DNA of 40,633 nt from Undibacterium umbellatum (GCF_014284125.1 NZ_JACOFX010000029.1:1-40633); one strand, 5' to 3'. Numbered from the stretch's first letter, positions 9,489-20,900 are shown. Made by a program: numbers and translations. The notes: generated by a model from the sequence alone, not told the origin.

Positions 9489-9812
9489 CTAACGCATGTA
9501 ATTAGGCCAAAAGATGGCCCACCATAGTACCTTCAAGCCTCCTTTGACATCGACATGGTGCATGTCGGGGGAAGGGAAAGGGATCTTTCGCACTCGCATG
9601 ACCAGCAGGCCTATATTAAGCCAGACAATAACAGCGATTTCTGTGCAAGTATCAAAAACATAATCAAATAGCATAGGCAGCACGAGTACGATGCCGTACG
9701 CAATCACCATCGCAGACAAGTGGTAAATGATATGTTGGAGTTTCATGGTTGCTTGCTCATTCAGGAGTACGTCTGGCTTGGGCAACATCATTTTGCTGAC
9801 CAAGACTGCCAT
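9489..9812 (-). CDS. Small two-helix membrane protein
   Basis: A protein of about 107 residues with two hydrophobic stretches (IIYHLSAMVIAYGIVLVLPMLF and EIAVIVWLNIGLLVM). It ends in a basic/aromatic tail GGLKVLWWAIFWPNYMR of the sort seen in small inner-membrane proteins. No domain is recognised. The ATG at 9812 is chosen; the frame opens with TTG at 9827, and an internal ATG at 9746 (MKLQHIIYHL) would remove a non-hydrophobic leader. None has a strong ribosome binding site. Confidence 0.5.
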   Translation of the reverse strand: MAVLVSKMMLPKPDVLLNEQATMKLQHIIYHLSAMVIAYGIVLVLPMLFDYVFDTCTEIAVIVWLNIGLLVMRVRKIPFPSPDMHHVDVKGGLKVLWWAIFWPNYMR

Positions 9813-9918
9813 TTTTTGAAAGAGCAAGCGTATCAGTGTAGAGCTAAAAATTTCGTAAAAAATGCAGCGATAGACGTATGCGAAACATAAAAAAACTAGC
9901 TGTCTGTTTAGAAATTTT

Positions 9919-10971
9919 CTATGGCGTCAGCTGCCCATCACTTACCTTACTGCGTTTGATGTCATACATGGCTTCATCTGCCAGTTTGATAAGGCTGTCT
10001 GCATCGCTGATACTTTCTTCTGCCAAGGCGATGCCGATACTGACGTCAACAATCACGTCTCTGTCGCCTATGCTGATGGGGCGTATGATTTCCTTGCGCA
10101 TACGCTCTGCAATCATGCTGGCTTCGCGGGCATCGGTTTCTGGAGCCAGCAGGGCAAATTCATCACCGCCCAGACGACATAAGACGTCGGTTTCTCTTTT
10201 GATTGCATTGAGACGTTCGCCTGTAGTACGCAAGACCATATCACCTGCCTGATGACCATAGTTATCGTTGACAGGTTTGAACTGATCGAGATCAAGTACC
10301 AGTACTGCGAACTGTCTATTCGAATGACGTTTTAATCTGGCGAAACTGGCTTTCAGTTCTTCGTTAAAACGCCAGCGATTTGCCAGCCCGGTCAAGTCAT
10401 CGTGAGAAGCGAGATACAGTGTACGTTCATCGCGTTGGCGCTGTTCGGTAACATCACGCGCAACAGCATACAAAAAATGAGAACCAGGTATCGGTGCAGG
10501 GGTAGTCCAGTTCAACCAGCGATAGTCACCATTTTTATGCTGGTAGCGATTATCAAAACTGATGGTGTCTATACCCAAACGCAGCTTTTCTACTTCATGT
10601 TGTGTTTTTTCAAGATCTTCCGGGTGTACTAGTTCAAGAAAACTGCGTGATAATAATTCTTCTTGTGTATATCCAAGGGTACGTTCGAACGCACGGTTGA
10701 CCTTATGAAAATATCCGCTGGTAGTGGCAATGCACAGCATGTCCAGTGACAGACTGAAGAAGGCCTCGCGCTCTTCAACGATTTGCTGTACCAGCTCCAA
10801 ACCGTGCTTTAAAGAGTCCGCCAGGCGATGATGGTGTTCGGCCTCCTGTTTGAGCGAAGACACCAGCTTATCCAGCGATTCCAGACTCTCAGCGCGAAAG
10901 CGCAAGGTTTCTACCAGTTCGCGCAAAGAGGATTCGTCTATTTGAAGACGTTCAGCCTGAACCATGGTCAT
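9919..10971 (-). CDS. PAS-GGDEF diguanylate cyclase
   Basis: A soluble 350-residue protein predicted to make cyclic di-GMP. The N-terminal 70 residues form a helical, likely coiled-coil region (ESLDKLVSSLKQEAEHHH). A PAS domain follows (about 70-185, with FHKVNRAFERTLGYT and YRWLNWTTPAP) and then GGDEF (about 190-345). RLGGDEF is intact, and an RxxD inhibitory site (RETD) lies exactly five residues upstream, so product inhibition is likely. GAGGAG precedes the start; ATG 10971 is only three bases from it, while the in-frame ATG 10965 is about nine away, so either may be used. It stands alone, separated by 700 bp from oleate hydratase. Confidence 0.88.
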   Translation of the reverse strand: MTMVQAERLQIDESSLRELVETLRFRAESLESLDKLVSSLKQEAEHHHRLADSLKHGLELVQQIVEEREAFFSLSLDMLCIATTSGYFHKVNRAFERTLGYTQEELLSRSFLELVHPEDLEKTQHEVEKLRLGIDTISFDNRYQHKNGDYRWLNWTTPAPIPGSHFLYAVARDVTEQRQRDERTLYLASHDDLTGLANRWRFNEELKASFARLKRHSNRQFAVLVLDLDQFKPVNDNYGHQAGDMVLRTTGERLNAIKRETDVLCRLGGDEFALLAPETDAREASMIAERMRKEIIRPISIGDRDVIVDVSIGIALAEESISDADSLIKLADEAMYDIKRSKVSDGQLTP

Positions 10972-11655
10972 TCTCTCCTCTTAAAGTATCAATGGTTTCT
11001 GATACCCATTTTCAAGATCTCACGGATATTTCTTTCATGCGTTATTTCTAGCTCCTTTCAGATTTATAGCCTAGTGTACAGTTGACCGCAATAGCAAGTT
11101 CGCCATGATCAGCGCAATGACAGACACCGTGGGCGTTGACAGGTCTGAGCAATCAGCATTACTTAAAAAAATGTATCGGCTCATTTCAATAAGTTCACGG
11201 CAGTCAGACCGACCGTGTGTTATTGATGAATGTGGATTTTGATATCTTATTGATCATCAATTCGGTTTTCAGAGCAATCTCCCTCTTGATCTGAAAATCA
11301 CAAATATGAAGTGCAAGTTATCGTTAATTTGGTTTGCTGACATGGGGTCGGTTGTTCCATTTTGCGCAGTTCCGTACCTGCGTTTGCACTGCAACCCACA
11401 TCGACTTGGTCGCACTTACTTCGATTTATAAAGAGAGTTTTGAGAATTCAGGATGCCAGCTTCCCTGATTACATAAAACAGGGAACGAGTTTTTCACCTG
11501 TATTCGATAGCAACAGATGAAGCATAGGCCAAAATGTTTGGGGCTTGCTTAAGTAGGATCAAAAGTGCTAAATAGAGAAAGTGTTCTTTTGCAAATACTT
11601 CTTTTTGGCTATGTTGTAACTCTATTTTTTCTACACCGACTCAAAGCATAAAAAT
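10972..11655. other. Intergenic region without recognised genes
   Basis: Roughly 680 bp between the start of the diguanylate cyclase gene and the terminator of oleate hydratase. I see no conserved reading frame, tRNA or repeat array. The part next to 10972 must hold the promoter of the diguanylate cyclase. The rest is low-complexity AT-rich sequence, with only a short inverted pair around 11458-11483 (TTCCCTGATTACATAAAACAGGGAA). Confidence 0.4.
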
Positions 11656-11660
11656 CATTC

Positions 11661-11698
11661 GCAATGCAGCCAGCACTTCGTGTGGAGGGCTGCATTGC
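11661..11698 (-). terminator. Rho-independent-like terminator of oleate hydratase
   Basis: GCAATGCAGCC (11661-11671) pairs perfectly with GGCTGCATTGC (11688-11698), an 11-bp stem. Read on the minus strand it is followed by GAATGATTTTTATG, a T-rich tail. It lies 10 bases beyond the stop codon of the minus-strand gene at 11709. Confidence 0.7.
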
Positions 11699-11708
11699 AA
11701 GCTCGAAT

Positions 11709-13283
11709 TTATTTAAACGCTTTGATCAGAGCGTCTATTTTCGTACCCAGGATCTTGTCGTGGGCGGTTATTGGCGGTACTTGCCTGTCGATGCCCAATA
11801 ACTGGTAGACGGCCATTTGGGCTGCGCGGACTGAGTACTCAACCGTGAAGACGACATCATCCGCTACTTCAACAAATTGACTGATGAAGGCAAAGTTTTT
11901 TGTGCCTGGTGGTATGGGCAAAGGGCGGTCCCCAGCTGAGCGTGGCATGAACATGCTGGTGATGTAGGGCATCCGGCAGGGTATGCAATTGGCATTTTCA
12001 AATACTTCTGTATCGAAGCGCAAATGACCCAGCAATTCTTCGAGGATTTCGGTACCACTGCATTCACTCATGGGCTTGGCAACATAATTACCGATACGGT
12101 CAGGGAAGAGCGCATAACCCCAGAATACCTGGACATCGGCTGGCTGATTGATAAAGTGTGGCTGATGTGCCAGCACGATGGACATCAACCAGTTGGAGTC
12201 CTTGAAGGTAACCAGGCCGCCGGTGCCGGCTTCATTGCCACTGAATTTCTGCATCAGATTAAAGAACCGTGGGTCTTTTAGCGTGACAGTGAATGAAGCC
12301 CAGTATGACTGTGCAATGCAGCTATTGAAAGCCTCGGGCTTACCCATAATATCTGGCCTGTCGGCAGCAAGCTGTTCCCACAATTTCCAGCCGCCAGTGT
12401 CCAGCTTGTTGCGTTTTTCTGGGGCGCTGCTCATTGATCCCAAACTGGATGCATCGGTCATGGACGCATTTTGCAAGAAGACCAGGTCGCCGTCGTTGAT
12501 GGTGATCACTTCCTCTGCACCACCACGCAGGCAATGCAGGTTAGTGACCATGAACTGCCCATCGCGCTCAGTGTGTGTCAGTCTTTGTACCTGACAATCC
12601 ATGATGAAGTGCACGCCATTTTGTTTCAGCCAGGTTTGCAGAGGCAATACCAGTGAATCATACTGATTGTAGATGGTGCGCTTGACGCCTGCCAGGGTTT
12701 CTATGCGCGAGAATTCCATCATGAATCTGTGCAGGTAGCGTTTGAATTCGACCGCACTATGCCATGGCTGGAAAGCAAACGTGGTGGCCCACATATACCA
12801 GAACTCGGTCTCAAAGAAAGCAGGTGAGAGCCAGTCGGTAATCGTACTATTGCCCATTTCTGCTTCATCTGCCTGACTCAGTTTCAGCAGTTCCATACGG
12901 TCTTGCATGGAGAAACCCATGGACGATACCGGCACTTTGGCTCGACGTTTATCAACCAGCCTGGCTTTGGAATTGGACTTGTGAAGTTCATTGAAATCTA
13001 TCGTCTCTTCAAATACCGATTTTCCTGGGTTGTGCAGGGAAGGGATGGATTTGTATAAATCCCAGGTGCATTCATAATTGTCGGTGGTGAGCATCCGTCC
13101 ACCGCGCAATGAATAGCCTTTTTCTGGATTACCCGCGCCATCCAGGCTGCCACCAATGAGGGAGTTTGCCTCAAGTATGCTGATGTTGTCGCCCTTGATT
13201 TTTCCGTCACGTATCATAAAAGCGGCAGCCGCCAGCGAGCCTATGCCAGCGCCTATCAGATAGGCTTTTGTGTTGTTATTCAT
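11709..13283 (-). CDS. ohyA: Oleate hydratase (FAD-dependent, MCRA family)
   Basis: Adds water to the cis-9 double bond of oleic and related acids to give 10-hydroxy fatty acids, using FAD as a structural or electrostatic cofactor (EC 4.2.1.53). The 524-residue protein begins MNNNTKAYLIGAGIGSLAAAA, a Rossmann dinucleotide-binding start. It has the family segments GGSLDGAG, RGGRMLTTDNYECTWDL, the active-site region YNQYDSLVLPLQTWL, LDTGGWKLW, and MPYITSMFMPRSAGDRP with NFAFISQFVE near the C-terminus. ATG 13283 is preceded by AAGGAAA at good spacing; the frame extends upstream without coding character. Such enzymes often detoxify host or environmental unsaturated fatty acids. It appears monocistronic or linked to the copper-binding protein upstream, and ends at a strong terminator. 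Confidence 0.95.
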   Translation of the reverse strand: MNNNTKAYLIGAGIGSLAAAAFMIRDGKIKGDNISILEANSLIGGSLDGAGNPEKGYSLRGGRMLTTDNYECTWDLYKSIPSLHNPGKSVFEETIDFNELHKSNSKARLVDKRRAKVPVSSMGFSMQDRMELLKLSQADEAEMGNSTITDWLSPAFFETEFWYMWATTFAFQPWHSAVEFKRYLHRFMMEFSRIETLAGVKRTIYNQYDSLVLPLQTWLKQNGVHFIMDCQVQRLTHTERDGQFMVTNLHCLRGGAEEVITINDGDLVFLQNASMTDASSLGSMSSAPEKRNKLDTGGWKLWEQLAADRPDIMGKPEAFNSCIAQSYWASFTVTLKDPRFFNLMQKFSGNEAGTGGLVTFKDSNWLMSIVLAHQPHFINQPADVQVFWGYALFPDRIGNYVAKPMSECSGTEILEELLGHLRFDTEVFENANCIPCRMPYITSMFMPRSAGDRPLPIPPGTKNFAFISQFVEVADDVVFTVEYSVRAAQMAVYQLLGIDRQVPPITAHDKILGTKIDALIKAFK

Positions 13284-13430
13284 GGTTTCCTTGAGATGTT
13301 GGTTTATTGTGTTGCTCGTGATGTATTGTGATTTTGGTAGGCGTGCGCTGCCGCATTTTGCGCTATGACAAACAATTTGAATTTTTTGCAAACAGATGGG
13401 TAAGTGCCATGGTCTGCAGAAAGCGGGGTA

Positions 13431-13772
13431 TCACATCCCGGTGCAACTGTCCGCGCATGTCCGGCAGGCTTTTGCGCATTCCGTCATCATGCCGTCTGCA
13501 TCGCTGTGAGCTTCACAGAAGGAGGCACAAGACAGGCAAATTTCCGCACATTCCCTTGCCAGGTGGCTATGGTGTGGTGAGCGACGCGCCATGAAATCGG
13601 CATGCACCAGGCAAATCTGTGCGCAGTCCAGCAGGCTTACCAGATGCAGGACTTCACTGTGATGACTATCGCCATGCATGACATGGGCAGCTGCCGCTGT
13701 ACAAATGCGATGGCAAGCCAGGCAGTTGGCCAGGCATTGTTCCATTTTCGCATTGAGGGGGGTGAGTTTCAT
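13431..13772 (-). CDS. Four-helix bundle copper-binding protein (Csp-like)
   Basis: A 113-residue cytosolic protein with 14 cysteines, most in CxxxC or CxxC spacing along predicted helices (EQCLANCLACHRIC, CAEICLSCASFC, CAKACRTCADSC). This is the pattern of copper storage proteins/DUF326 four-helix bundles, which hold many Cu(I) ions inside the bundle. Several His residues (HGDSHHSE, HHSH) could help loading. There is no signal peptide, so it would be a cytosolic Csp3-type store. ATG 13772 (MKLTPLNAKM) follows AGGAGAA at proper spacing. It lies 147 bp upstream of oleate hydratase on the same strand. Confidence 0.88.
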   Translation of the reverse strand: MKLTPLNAKMEQCLANCLACHRICTAAAAHVMHGDSHHSEVLHLVSLLDCAQICLVHADFMARRSPHHSHLARECAEICLSCASFCEAHSDADGMMTECAKACRTCADSCTGM

Positions 13773-14083
13773 GTCGGTTCTCCTGATGTACATAAAAACA
13801 AGACCCCATTTATACGTCGTATTGACTAGAATGAATGTGCGCTGACGTACATGACATCAGTATGAAGGCGAGATGGAATGAACAGTTCTTTTTGAGAAAT
13901 TAATGTCATACAACATGAAGTTTTATGTGTGTCAGCGTACAGACTGCATTTGTCGAAACGTGGATGCTGCTCATGACGGTGCCTTGCTATGAATACATGA
14001 TTCGTGCTGGCTCTCTTACTCAGCCTGATTGGTGGCATATTAGCTGCCATGGCTTTGTTCAGATTTCAAACCTGGAGAAAAAA
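13773..14083. other. Divergent intergenic region
   Basis: About 310 bp between the minus-strand copper-binding gene and the + strand crystallin-like gene. It should contain both promoters. The + strand frame is open through it from 13925, but the composition is not coding-like and the real gene start has its own ribosome binding site. No copper-responsive operator that I can name with certainty is seen. Confidence 0.35.
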
Positions 14084-14890
14084 ATGAAACAACAAGTAAA
14101 AATCATGCTCGGTGTGTCCAGCCTGTTGCTGGTAGCTCATGCAAGTGCGGAAATCGTGTTCTATGAGAGTGAAGGTTTTCGCGGGCGTACCTTTAGTACC
14201 AATGTGCAGCAAAACAATTTCCGCAATAGCGGTTTTAATGACTTGGCTTCGTCAGTGGTTATCTCTAGCGGTCGCTGGGAAGTCTGTGATGATGCCAATT
14301 TCGGTGGTCGTTGCATGATTTTGAGTAAAGGCAGTTACGATACTCTTTCGGGTATGGGTATGAACAACCGCGTTTCTTCCGTTCGTCCTATCAGTAGCAG
14401 GCGTCGTTACGATAATGAGATGGAAGCGCCGATGAGCAGGCCCAATTATGAGTATCGGCGCCGCCCGAACGAAGGTGTCTATGAGGCACAGGTAACTTCA
14501 GTACGTGCAGTAGTTGGCCCTCCAAATGAACGTTGTTGGATAGAACGCCAGCAAGTCAGCCAGGGTGAACGCAGCGAACCAAATGTCGGCGGCGCGATTG
14601 CCGGAGCCCTGATAGGCGGCATACTGGGCCATCAGGTTGGTGGCGGCACCGGGCGTGACCTGGCAACTGCTGGTGGCGCTGTCGCCGGTGGGGCACTGGG
14701 TGCCAATGTAGGCCGCAATGGCGGCAATACCTATGAGCGTGATGTCCGCCGTTGCCAGACCACGGCCAATACGACACCGCAATACTGGGATGTGACGTAT
14801 AACTACCGTGGCAGGGAACACCGTGTGCAGATGAGTTCACCTCCGGGATCTACCATTGCAGTGAACAGGAATGGCGAACCCAGGCAATGA
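14084..14890 (+). CDS. Secreted beta/gamma-crystallin domain protein with glycine-zipper segment
   Basis: A 268-residue exported protein. The signal peptide MKQQVKIMLGVSSLLLVAHA is cleaved probably after SA. It is followed by a beta/gamma-crystallin Greek-key domain (about residues 22-105: IVFYESEGFRGRTF, GRWEVCDDANFGGRC, NNRVSSVRPI). After a charged Arg-rich linker comes a glycine-zipper block (about 167-207: GGAIAGALIGGILGHQVGG, then AGGAVAGGALGANVG) of the kind found in SlyB/Rickettsia 17-kDa surface proteins. A C-terminal part with YWDVTYNYRGREHRVQMS follows. The start is fixed by TGGAGAAA seven bases upstream. Role is inferred as an envelope stress protein, possibly calcium binding. There is no lipobox. 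Confidence 0.85.
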   Translation: MKQQVKIMLGVSSLLLVAHASAEIVFYESEGFRGRTFSTNVQQNNFRNSGFNDLASSVVISSGRWEVCDDANFGGRCMILSKGSYDTLSGMGMNNRVSSVRPISSRRRYDNEMEAPMSRPNYEYRRRPNEGVYEAQVTSVRAVVGPPNERCWIERQQVSQGERSEPNVGGAIAGALIGGILGHQVGGGTGRDLATAGGAVAGGALGANVGRNGGNTYERDVRRCQTTANTTPQYWDVTYNYRGREHRVQMSSPPGSTIAVNRNGEPRQ

Positions 14891-14902
14891 GTAGATTTAA
14901 GC

Positions 14903-14930
14903 AAGTAGATTGAAATAAGTAGATTGAAAT
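14903..14930 (+). repeat. 14-bp tandem duplication
   Basis: AAGTAGATTGAAAT occurs twice head-to-tail immediately after the crystallin-like gene and before its terminator, suggesting a recent slippage duplication in the 3' untranslated region. Confidence 0.8.
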
Positions 14931-14934
14931 AAGG

Positions 14935-14968
14935 AAGGCCAGATGCTCATCAGCATCTGGCCTTTTTC
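14935..14968. terminator. Bidirectional rho-independent terminator
   Basis: AAGGCCAGATGCT (14935-14947) and AGCATCTGGCCTT (14952-14964) form a perfect 13-bp stem with a 4-base loop, followed on the + strand by a T run. The 5' side is A-rich, so on the minus strand it can also stop transcripts from the giant gene ending at 14982. It serves two convergent genes. Confidence 0.9.
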
Positions 14969-14981
14969 TTGTCTTGCTGTT

Positions 14982-17900
14982 TTAAACTTGCGTCAGTTGC
15001 ACATAATTGAGTTCCACGACATGCTCCCGCTGATCATCCATCAGGGGTATCAATAAGTTCCCCATGGCGATATCATCGATGAACAGCAAGCTCTGTCCAT
15101 AAGCCACATCCCTGAGCTTGACCGTGATCAGGTAAGTGCTGCTCAGATGTTGGTAGCGCAGACTGAAACTTGTCCATCCTGCAGGTACGCAGGGTGTCAG
15201 GCTCAGATGTTTGCCCTCGCGTTTTAATCCCAGCAATGATTCCATCATGAAGGTATACATCCAGCCTGCCGAACCTGTGTACCAGCTCCAGCCTCCGCGT
15301 CCTGTATGCGGTTCAACTGCATATACGTCGGCACAGATGACATACGGTTCGACCTTGTAGCGGGCGATGGTATCTGGAGAATTGCCATGATGTATGGGGT
15401 TGATCATGTCAAATGCTTCCCAGGCGCGGGCGGCATCACCCATTTTGGCGAATGCCATGCCAGTCCAGATCGCCGCATGGGTATATTGTCCGCCGTTCTC
15501 GCGTACGCCTGGCACATAACCACGGATGTAGCCGGGATTTTGTCCTGAACAATCAAAGGCGGGGTCGAGCAATTGTATGATCTGCTTGTCACGCCGCATC
15601 AGGCGCTTGTCTAGAGATTGCATGGCCTGTGTTGCCCTTTGCGGGCTGGCTGCAGCGGACAGTATGGCCCAGCTTTGTGAGATCGAATCTATCTGGCATT
15701 CAGCATTTTGTGCCGAGCCTAGTGCGCCGCCGTCATCAAAATAAGCTCGTCTGTACCAGGCACCATCCCAGGCGTTGGCGTCAATATTTTTCGACAACTG
15801 GCTGGCCTGGCTCAGGCAAAGTGTTGAAAACTCTTTGTCGTTACGGTTCAGCGCAATCGTCGAAAATTTCGTCAAGACCTGATGCAGGAAGAAAGCCAGC
15901 CAGACGCTTTCTCCCCTGCCCAGATGGCCAACCTTGTCCATACCATCGTTCCAGTCACAAGAGCCGATCAAGGGCAAACCATGGCTACCAAACCGCAAAC
16001 CGTGTTCTATCGCTTTGACACAATGCTGATACAGGCTACCGATTTGCATTGATCTGCCAGGCAAGTCGTAATATGAATCTTCTTCCTGATTAACTGCCCG
16101 CCCTTCCAAATAATGCAGTTCTTCATCAAGAACACCAAAGTCTCCGCTGCTATTCACATAGCGTGCCACCGCCAGCGGTAACCATAGATAGTCATCTGAG
16201 CAATGGGTGCGTACACCACGCCCCACTGGTGGATGCCACCAGTGTTGTACGTCGCCCTCCAGAAACTGATGGGTAGCAGACAAAAGTAGTTGTTCTCGCG
16301 CCAGCGCCTGACCAGTATGCACCAGGGCCATACTGTCCTGTAACTGATCACGGAAACCAAATGCCCCACCAGACTGGTAATAACCGCTACGCGCCCACAG
16401 GCGACACGCAATGGTTTGATATAGCAGCCAGCCATTCGCCAGCAAGTTCAAATCCTGATCAGGGGTCGTGACCTGTACTGTATCCAAAGTGTTGCGCCAG
16501 TATGTATGTACCTTAGTCAGTGCCTGCTCGGCAGCAACAATGCCTCGGTGCTGTTGTATGAATTGTGGAACGTTGCCGTTTTCAGCGATTGCCATGCCCA
16601 GCACAAACACCAGTCGCTTTTCCTGTCCTGGACTGAGTTCAAATTCTTGTTGCAATGCTGCACAGGGATCCAGACCAGCACCGGTTTTACCAGACAGGCG
16701 CTGTCTGTCCAGTGCAGCCGGACTGCGCAGGCTGCCATTGCGACCGATGAATTCATTGCGGTCGCCACTGACGCTGCGGTTGCCACCATCCAGATCAAAA
16801 AAGGCCCTGCGAGCCGGGAATTCGGTATTGTAGGGATTGCGTGCTAACAGACAGCCACTAGCAGGGTCGACTTCAGTGGCGATGTGCATCAGGGATTTTG
16901 GCCGCAGATCACCCAGCACCCATTCCACATAACCAGTGGCCGACAATTTTCTTTGCTCATCTGATTCGTTGATGACACGCAGTATTGAATACTTGGCTGC
17001 CGTGTCGATACTGACAAACACCGTCAACTCCGTACGTATGCCTTGTTCCTGGTGGGTGAATACACTATAGCCAAAACCGTGACGGGTGACATAGTCTCCA
17101 CTGCCACGACAGGGCAGGGCGGTGGGTGACCAATAGGCGCCTGTGTCTTCATCGCGTATATAAAATGCTTCACCGCTACTGTCGCAGACAGGATCATTAT
17201 TCCACGGTGTCAAGCGGAATTCATGGGCATTTTCAGCCCAGGTATAGGCTTGCCCACTTTCAGAAATTACACTGCCAAAATGAGGATTGGCCAATACGTT
17301 AACCCATGGGGCAGGGGTCGTTTGTCCTTCCCTGGTTGTGATGACATACTCGCGGCCATCTTCAGAAAAACCGCCTATGCCATTGAAATTCTGCAGTTTT
17401 TCAGGCGGCTGGCTCGGCTTGTTGTTGCTCAGTGATTGATAGCCAGTTTGTTGATACATCTGCTTTGATGGTAGCAGCTTGGGTGCGCGCAACTCCACCA
17501 GGTCGCGCCGGTTCAATTGCTCCAGCAAGCTGCCACGGTGATCATTCAGTATCACCCTGGCTACTGCCTGGAACAGGATTTTATCTTCCGGTGAAATTTG
17601 CTCCGCCAGCCTGACGAAAATGCCGCCGGGCCGTTCTATCGCATGGGTGCCGATGACCGATGAAATCATGCCTATGATTTGCTCCTGCAGCGCTTGGCGG
17701 TAATTGGCATGATCTTCATTCCAGATCACCAGATCCACCGCCAGACCTTTGGAACGCCAATACGCGTGCGCCTGCACCAGTTGCCTGACCAACTCGATAT
17801 GGTCTTGATGATTGATTTGCAGTAGCACGATGGGCAAATCACCGGATATGGCGTAACCCCACAAGCCTGATTGTCCCCGGTGATTGCGGCTCAGAACACT

Positions 17901-20900
17901 GGTATCGGCACGCAAAAGCGGATTCATGTAAATGACAGAATTTGCCAGGCGCCCATATAACTGGGCATCGGCCTCACCGATATTTAACTGGCGCAATACT
18001 ACCTGGCTATGTGTCCAGGAAAGCTCGATAACACGGTCGGCCAGGTGCTTGTCCTGATATTTCTCGATCAAGCCCAGGCAGAGTTCGCGGTTTTCTGCCA
18101 CGCCAGTGACTACATCCAGTGTGGCAGCCTGTTCCGGCTCCAGTGTGATTTGATAGCGTATGGCGACGATGGGATCGAGCACCGACCCCTGGCTGTCAGA
18201 TAAACGGCTGACGCGCATGGCGGCGGGATCTTCCAAGGTATTGCCACGACCTATGAATTGGGCTCTGTCGGTTTCGTAGGTAACACTTTCCATGCTGGCA
18301 CCATGCAAGGCCATCAGATGGAACATGCTGGGTATTTTCTCGTCGATGGAACGCGGGCGACGGGTACACAAAATCGCGTGCTGCTCGTTCAGAATTTCTG
18401 TTTCTACAAACAGCTTGCTGAAAGCTGGATGCATGGCATCGGCAGCTGCCGGTGCCAGCACGACTTCTGCATAGCTGGTGAAGTCTATGGTGCGGCGATG
18501 ACGTGAGCGGTTGACGATGCGGGTACGGCGCAATTCGATGTCATCTTCTGGCGAGACCACGATCTCGGTATGCATGTCGAGATTATTATCACTGCGGCGG
18601 AATTCTGCTCTGCCTTCAGAAAAAATCACTTCATAGGTTGGTGAATTCACCAGGCAAGGCTGGAATGCAGTTGACCAGTAACGACCATTGCTGACATCGC
18701 GTACGTAGCAGAAAGTACCCCAGTGATCGCGGGTACTGTCTTCATTCCAGCGGGTGATGGCCAGATCATTCCAGCGGCTATAGCTGCCGCCCACACTGCT
18801 GATCATGACGTGATAGCGGCCATTCGATAGCAATTGCACTTCCGGTGTGCGGGTATTCACATGATGCAAGACACGTAAAGGAATTTCCTGGCCACTGCTG
18901 GCGCTACGTATGTCAGCCAGTTCAGTTGTGTTGGAATACACGGCACTGGCCTTGGGCACGCGTTCATGCAATAGCGACATGGTGGCCTGGAACAGCGGGT
19001 CTGACTCAAAGCGCTTTTGCAAGGGCTGATCGAGCAGCAGATAAGCCAGTGACAAGAAACCCATACCCTGATGATGGACCATGAAAGAGCGTATCAAGGC
19101 ATGTGTCTGCCCACGTGGCAAACGTGAAGGTGTGTAGTCTATCGCCTCGAAGAAACCATACAAACCTTCAAATCCCTGGGCCGATAATTGTTCCAGGTTG
19201 CTGCAGGCTTGTTCAGGTGCGATCATCAGGGCCATCATGGACGCATATGGTGCGATGACCAGATCATCACCCAGTCCCCGTTTAAAGCCCAGACCTGGAA
19301 CACCAAAGGCACGGTACTGATAATTCAAATGGGCATCGAAAGTGTTGTAGCCAGATTCTGAAATTCCCCAGGCAACGCCACGCTGTTGTCCATATTCAAT
19401 CTGGCGCTGTACAACAGAACGGTAAGTCTGTTCAAGCAAAGTGTTTTGAAAATTTGGCATGACCAGCAAGGGCATCAGATACTCAAACATCGAGCCGCTC
19501 CAGGACAGCAACATCGGCTCGCCACCTGCGATGGTCAACTGGCGTCCCAGTGCAAACCAGCTTTCTTGCGGGATTTGACCCTGGGCAATGGCGACAAAGG
19601 TAGCCAGCCTGGCTTCTGATGCCAGCAAGTCATAGCAGGCACTATCACGCCTGCGCTCATTGACGTTATAACCTATGGTCAGCAAATGCGTGCTGGCATC
19701 ATAGAGGAATTCATATTCCATTCTGGCAAATTCGCTGGTTTGCTGTACCAGTTGCTCAATCTGCAGGATACGCTCAGTAGCGCGTTTGCTGGCAACTTTG
19801 AGCAATGTTGTCAGGTCATTATTGTGGTTTTCTATTTGTGTGGCCTGATCAAGTGAGAGACTGTCTTCTCTGGGAGTCACATGCGCATAAGCCAGTGTTG
19901 CCACACCCTGCAAACTAGGGATGCGATCAAGCTCGGGAAACGCATGTATCCAGCTGGTCGGATCGGGCAGGTTAAGCCATGGTGCAAGGTAAAGCAGTTC
20001 ATCCAGTTGCGCGTGAGCTTGCTTGCTCAGTGCGCTCGCCCAGATATGGCTGGCGTTGTCAGCAGCCACAGTCACGCTGGAAAGATAGGTGTCAGCATGA
20101 TGTGTCAAACGTTTCAGACAATCGTGAATGACGATCAGCGATGTTGGTACGCCCAGACACAGCACATCAAGATCAGTTTCAAATTCTTTTAGCTTGTCTG
20201 CGACAGTCGCGCCAACAGCGCTGCGTAGCAATAAATAGGTATCATGCAAACCGCAAAACAGGCGTGGCTGGCAGATAGGTGCCTCATTCAAGCCAGCCAG
20301 CCCCGGCCGCAGAGTCAGCAAATGGCCTGCAAGATTACCGCTATCCACCGTTGATACGTACAAGGGCAACAGAGGCTGCAGACTTTTGGTGTCATACCAG
20401 TTGTAAAAATGATCTTGATATCGTTCCAGCTTGCTCAGGCTGGTGAAAGTGTTTTGCGTGCGTTGCAGGAATTGTCCAGCCGGGATGTAGCCAAAATCAT
20501 AAGCCACCAGATTGGCCAGCAGTGACAGGCCTATATTCGTCGGTGAAGTCCGGTGTGCGACTACGCCTACCGGCTGGAACTGCACATTATCAGGCGGTAA
20601 CCAGTTATCTTCCTGGCCGACGTAGGTTTCGAAGAACAACCATGTTTTACGGGCGGTTGCCTGCAAAAATTCTACTTGCGTCGCACTTAACTGTGATTCG
20701 CGCCTTTGTTTGGCACGACTCATCTGATAAGCGACGAGTGGCGAAATTGTCCAAAGCAACAACACGGGTAAAGCTGCCTGCAAGGCGAGGGGATTCACAT
20801 ATTGCAGCAATAAGAATGTGAAAATGGAAAACACAGGTGCTATCCACATACTGCGGAAATTATTCCACAAGCTGTTCCTGAACTGATGATTGCTGAGCGT

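Noticed and set aside
12178..12594. 138-aa + strand frame opposite oleate hydratase
   Set aside because: It lies antisense to a well-conserved enzyme and its product resembles nothing; it is a shadow frame. The same applies to the many frames opposite ndvB and ompA.
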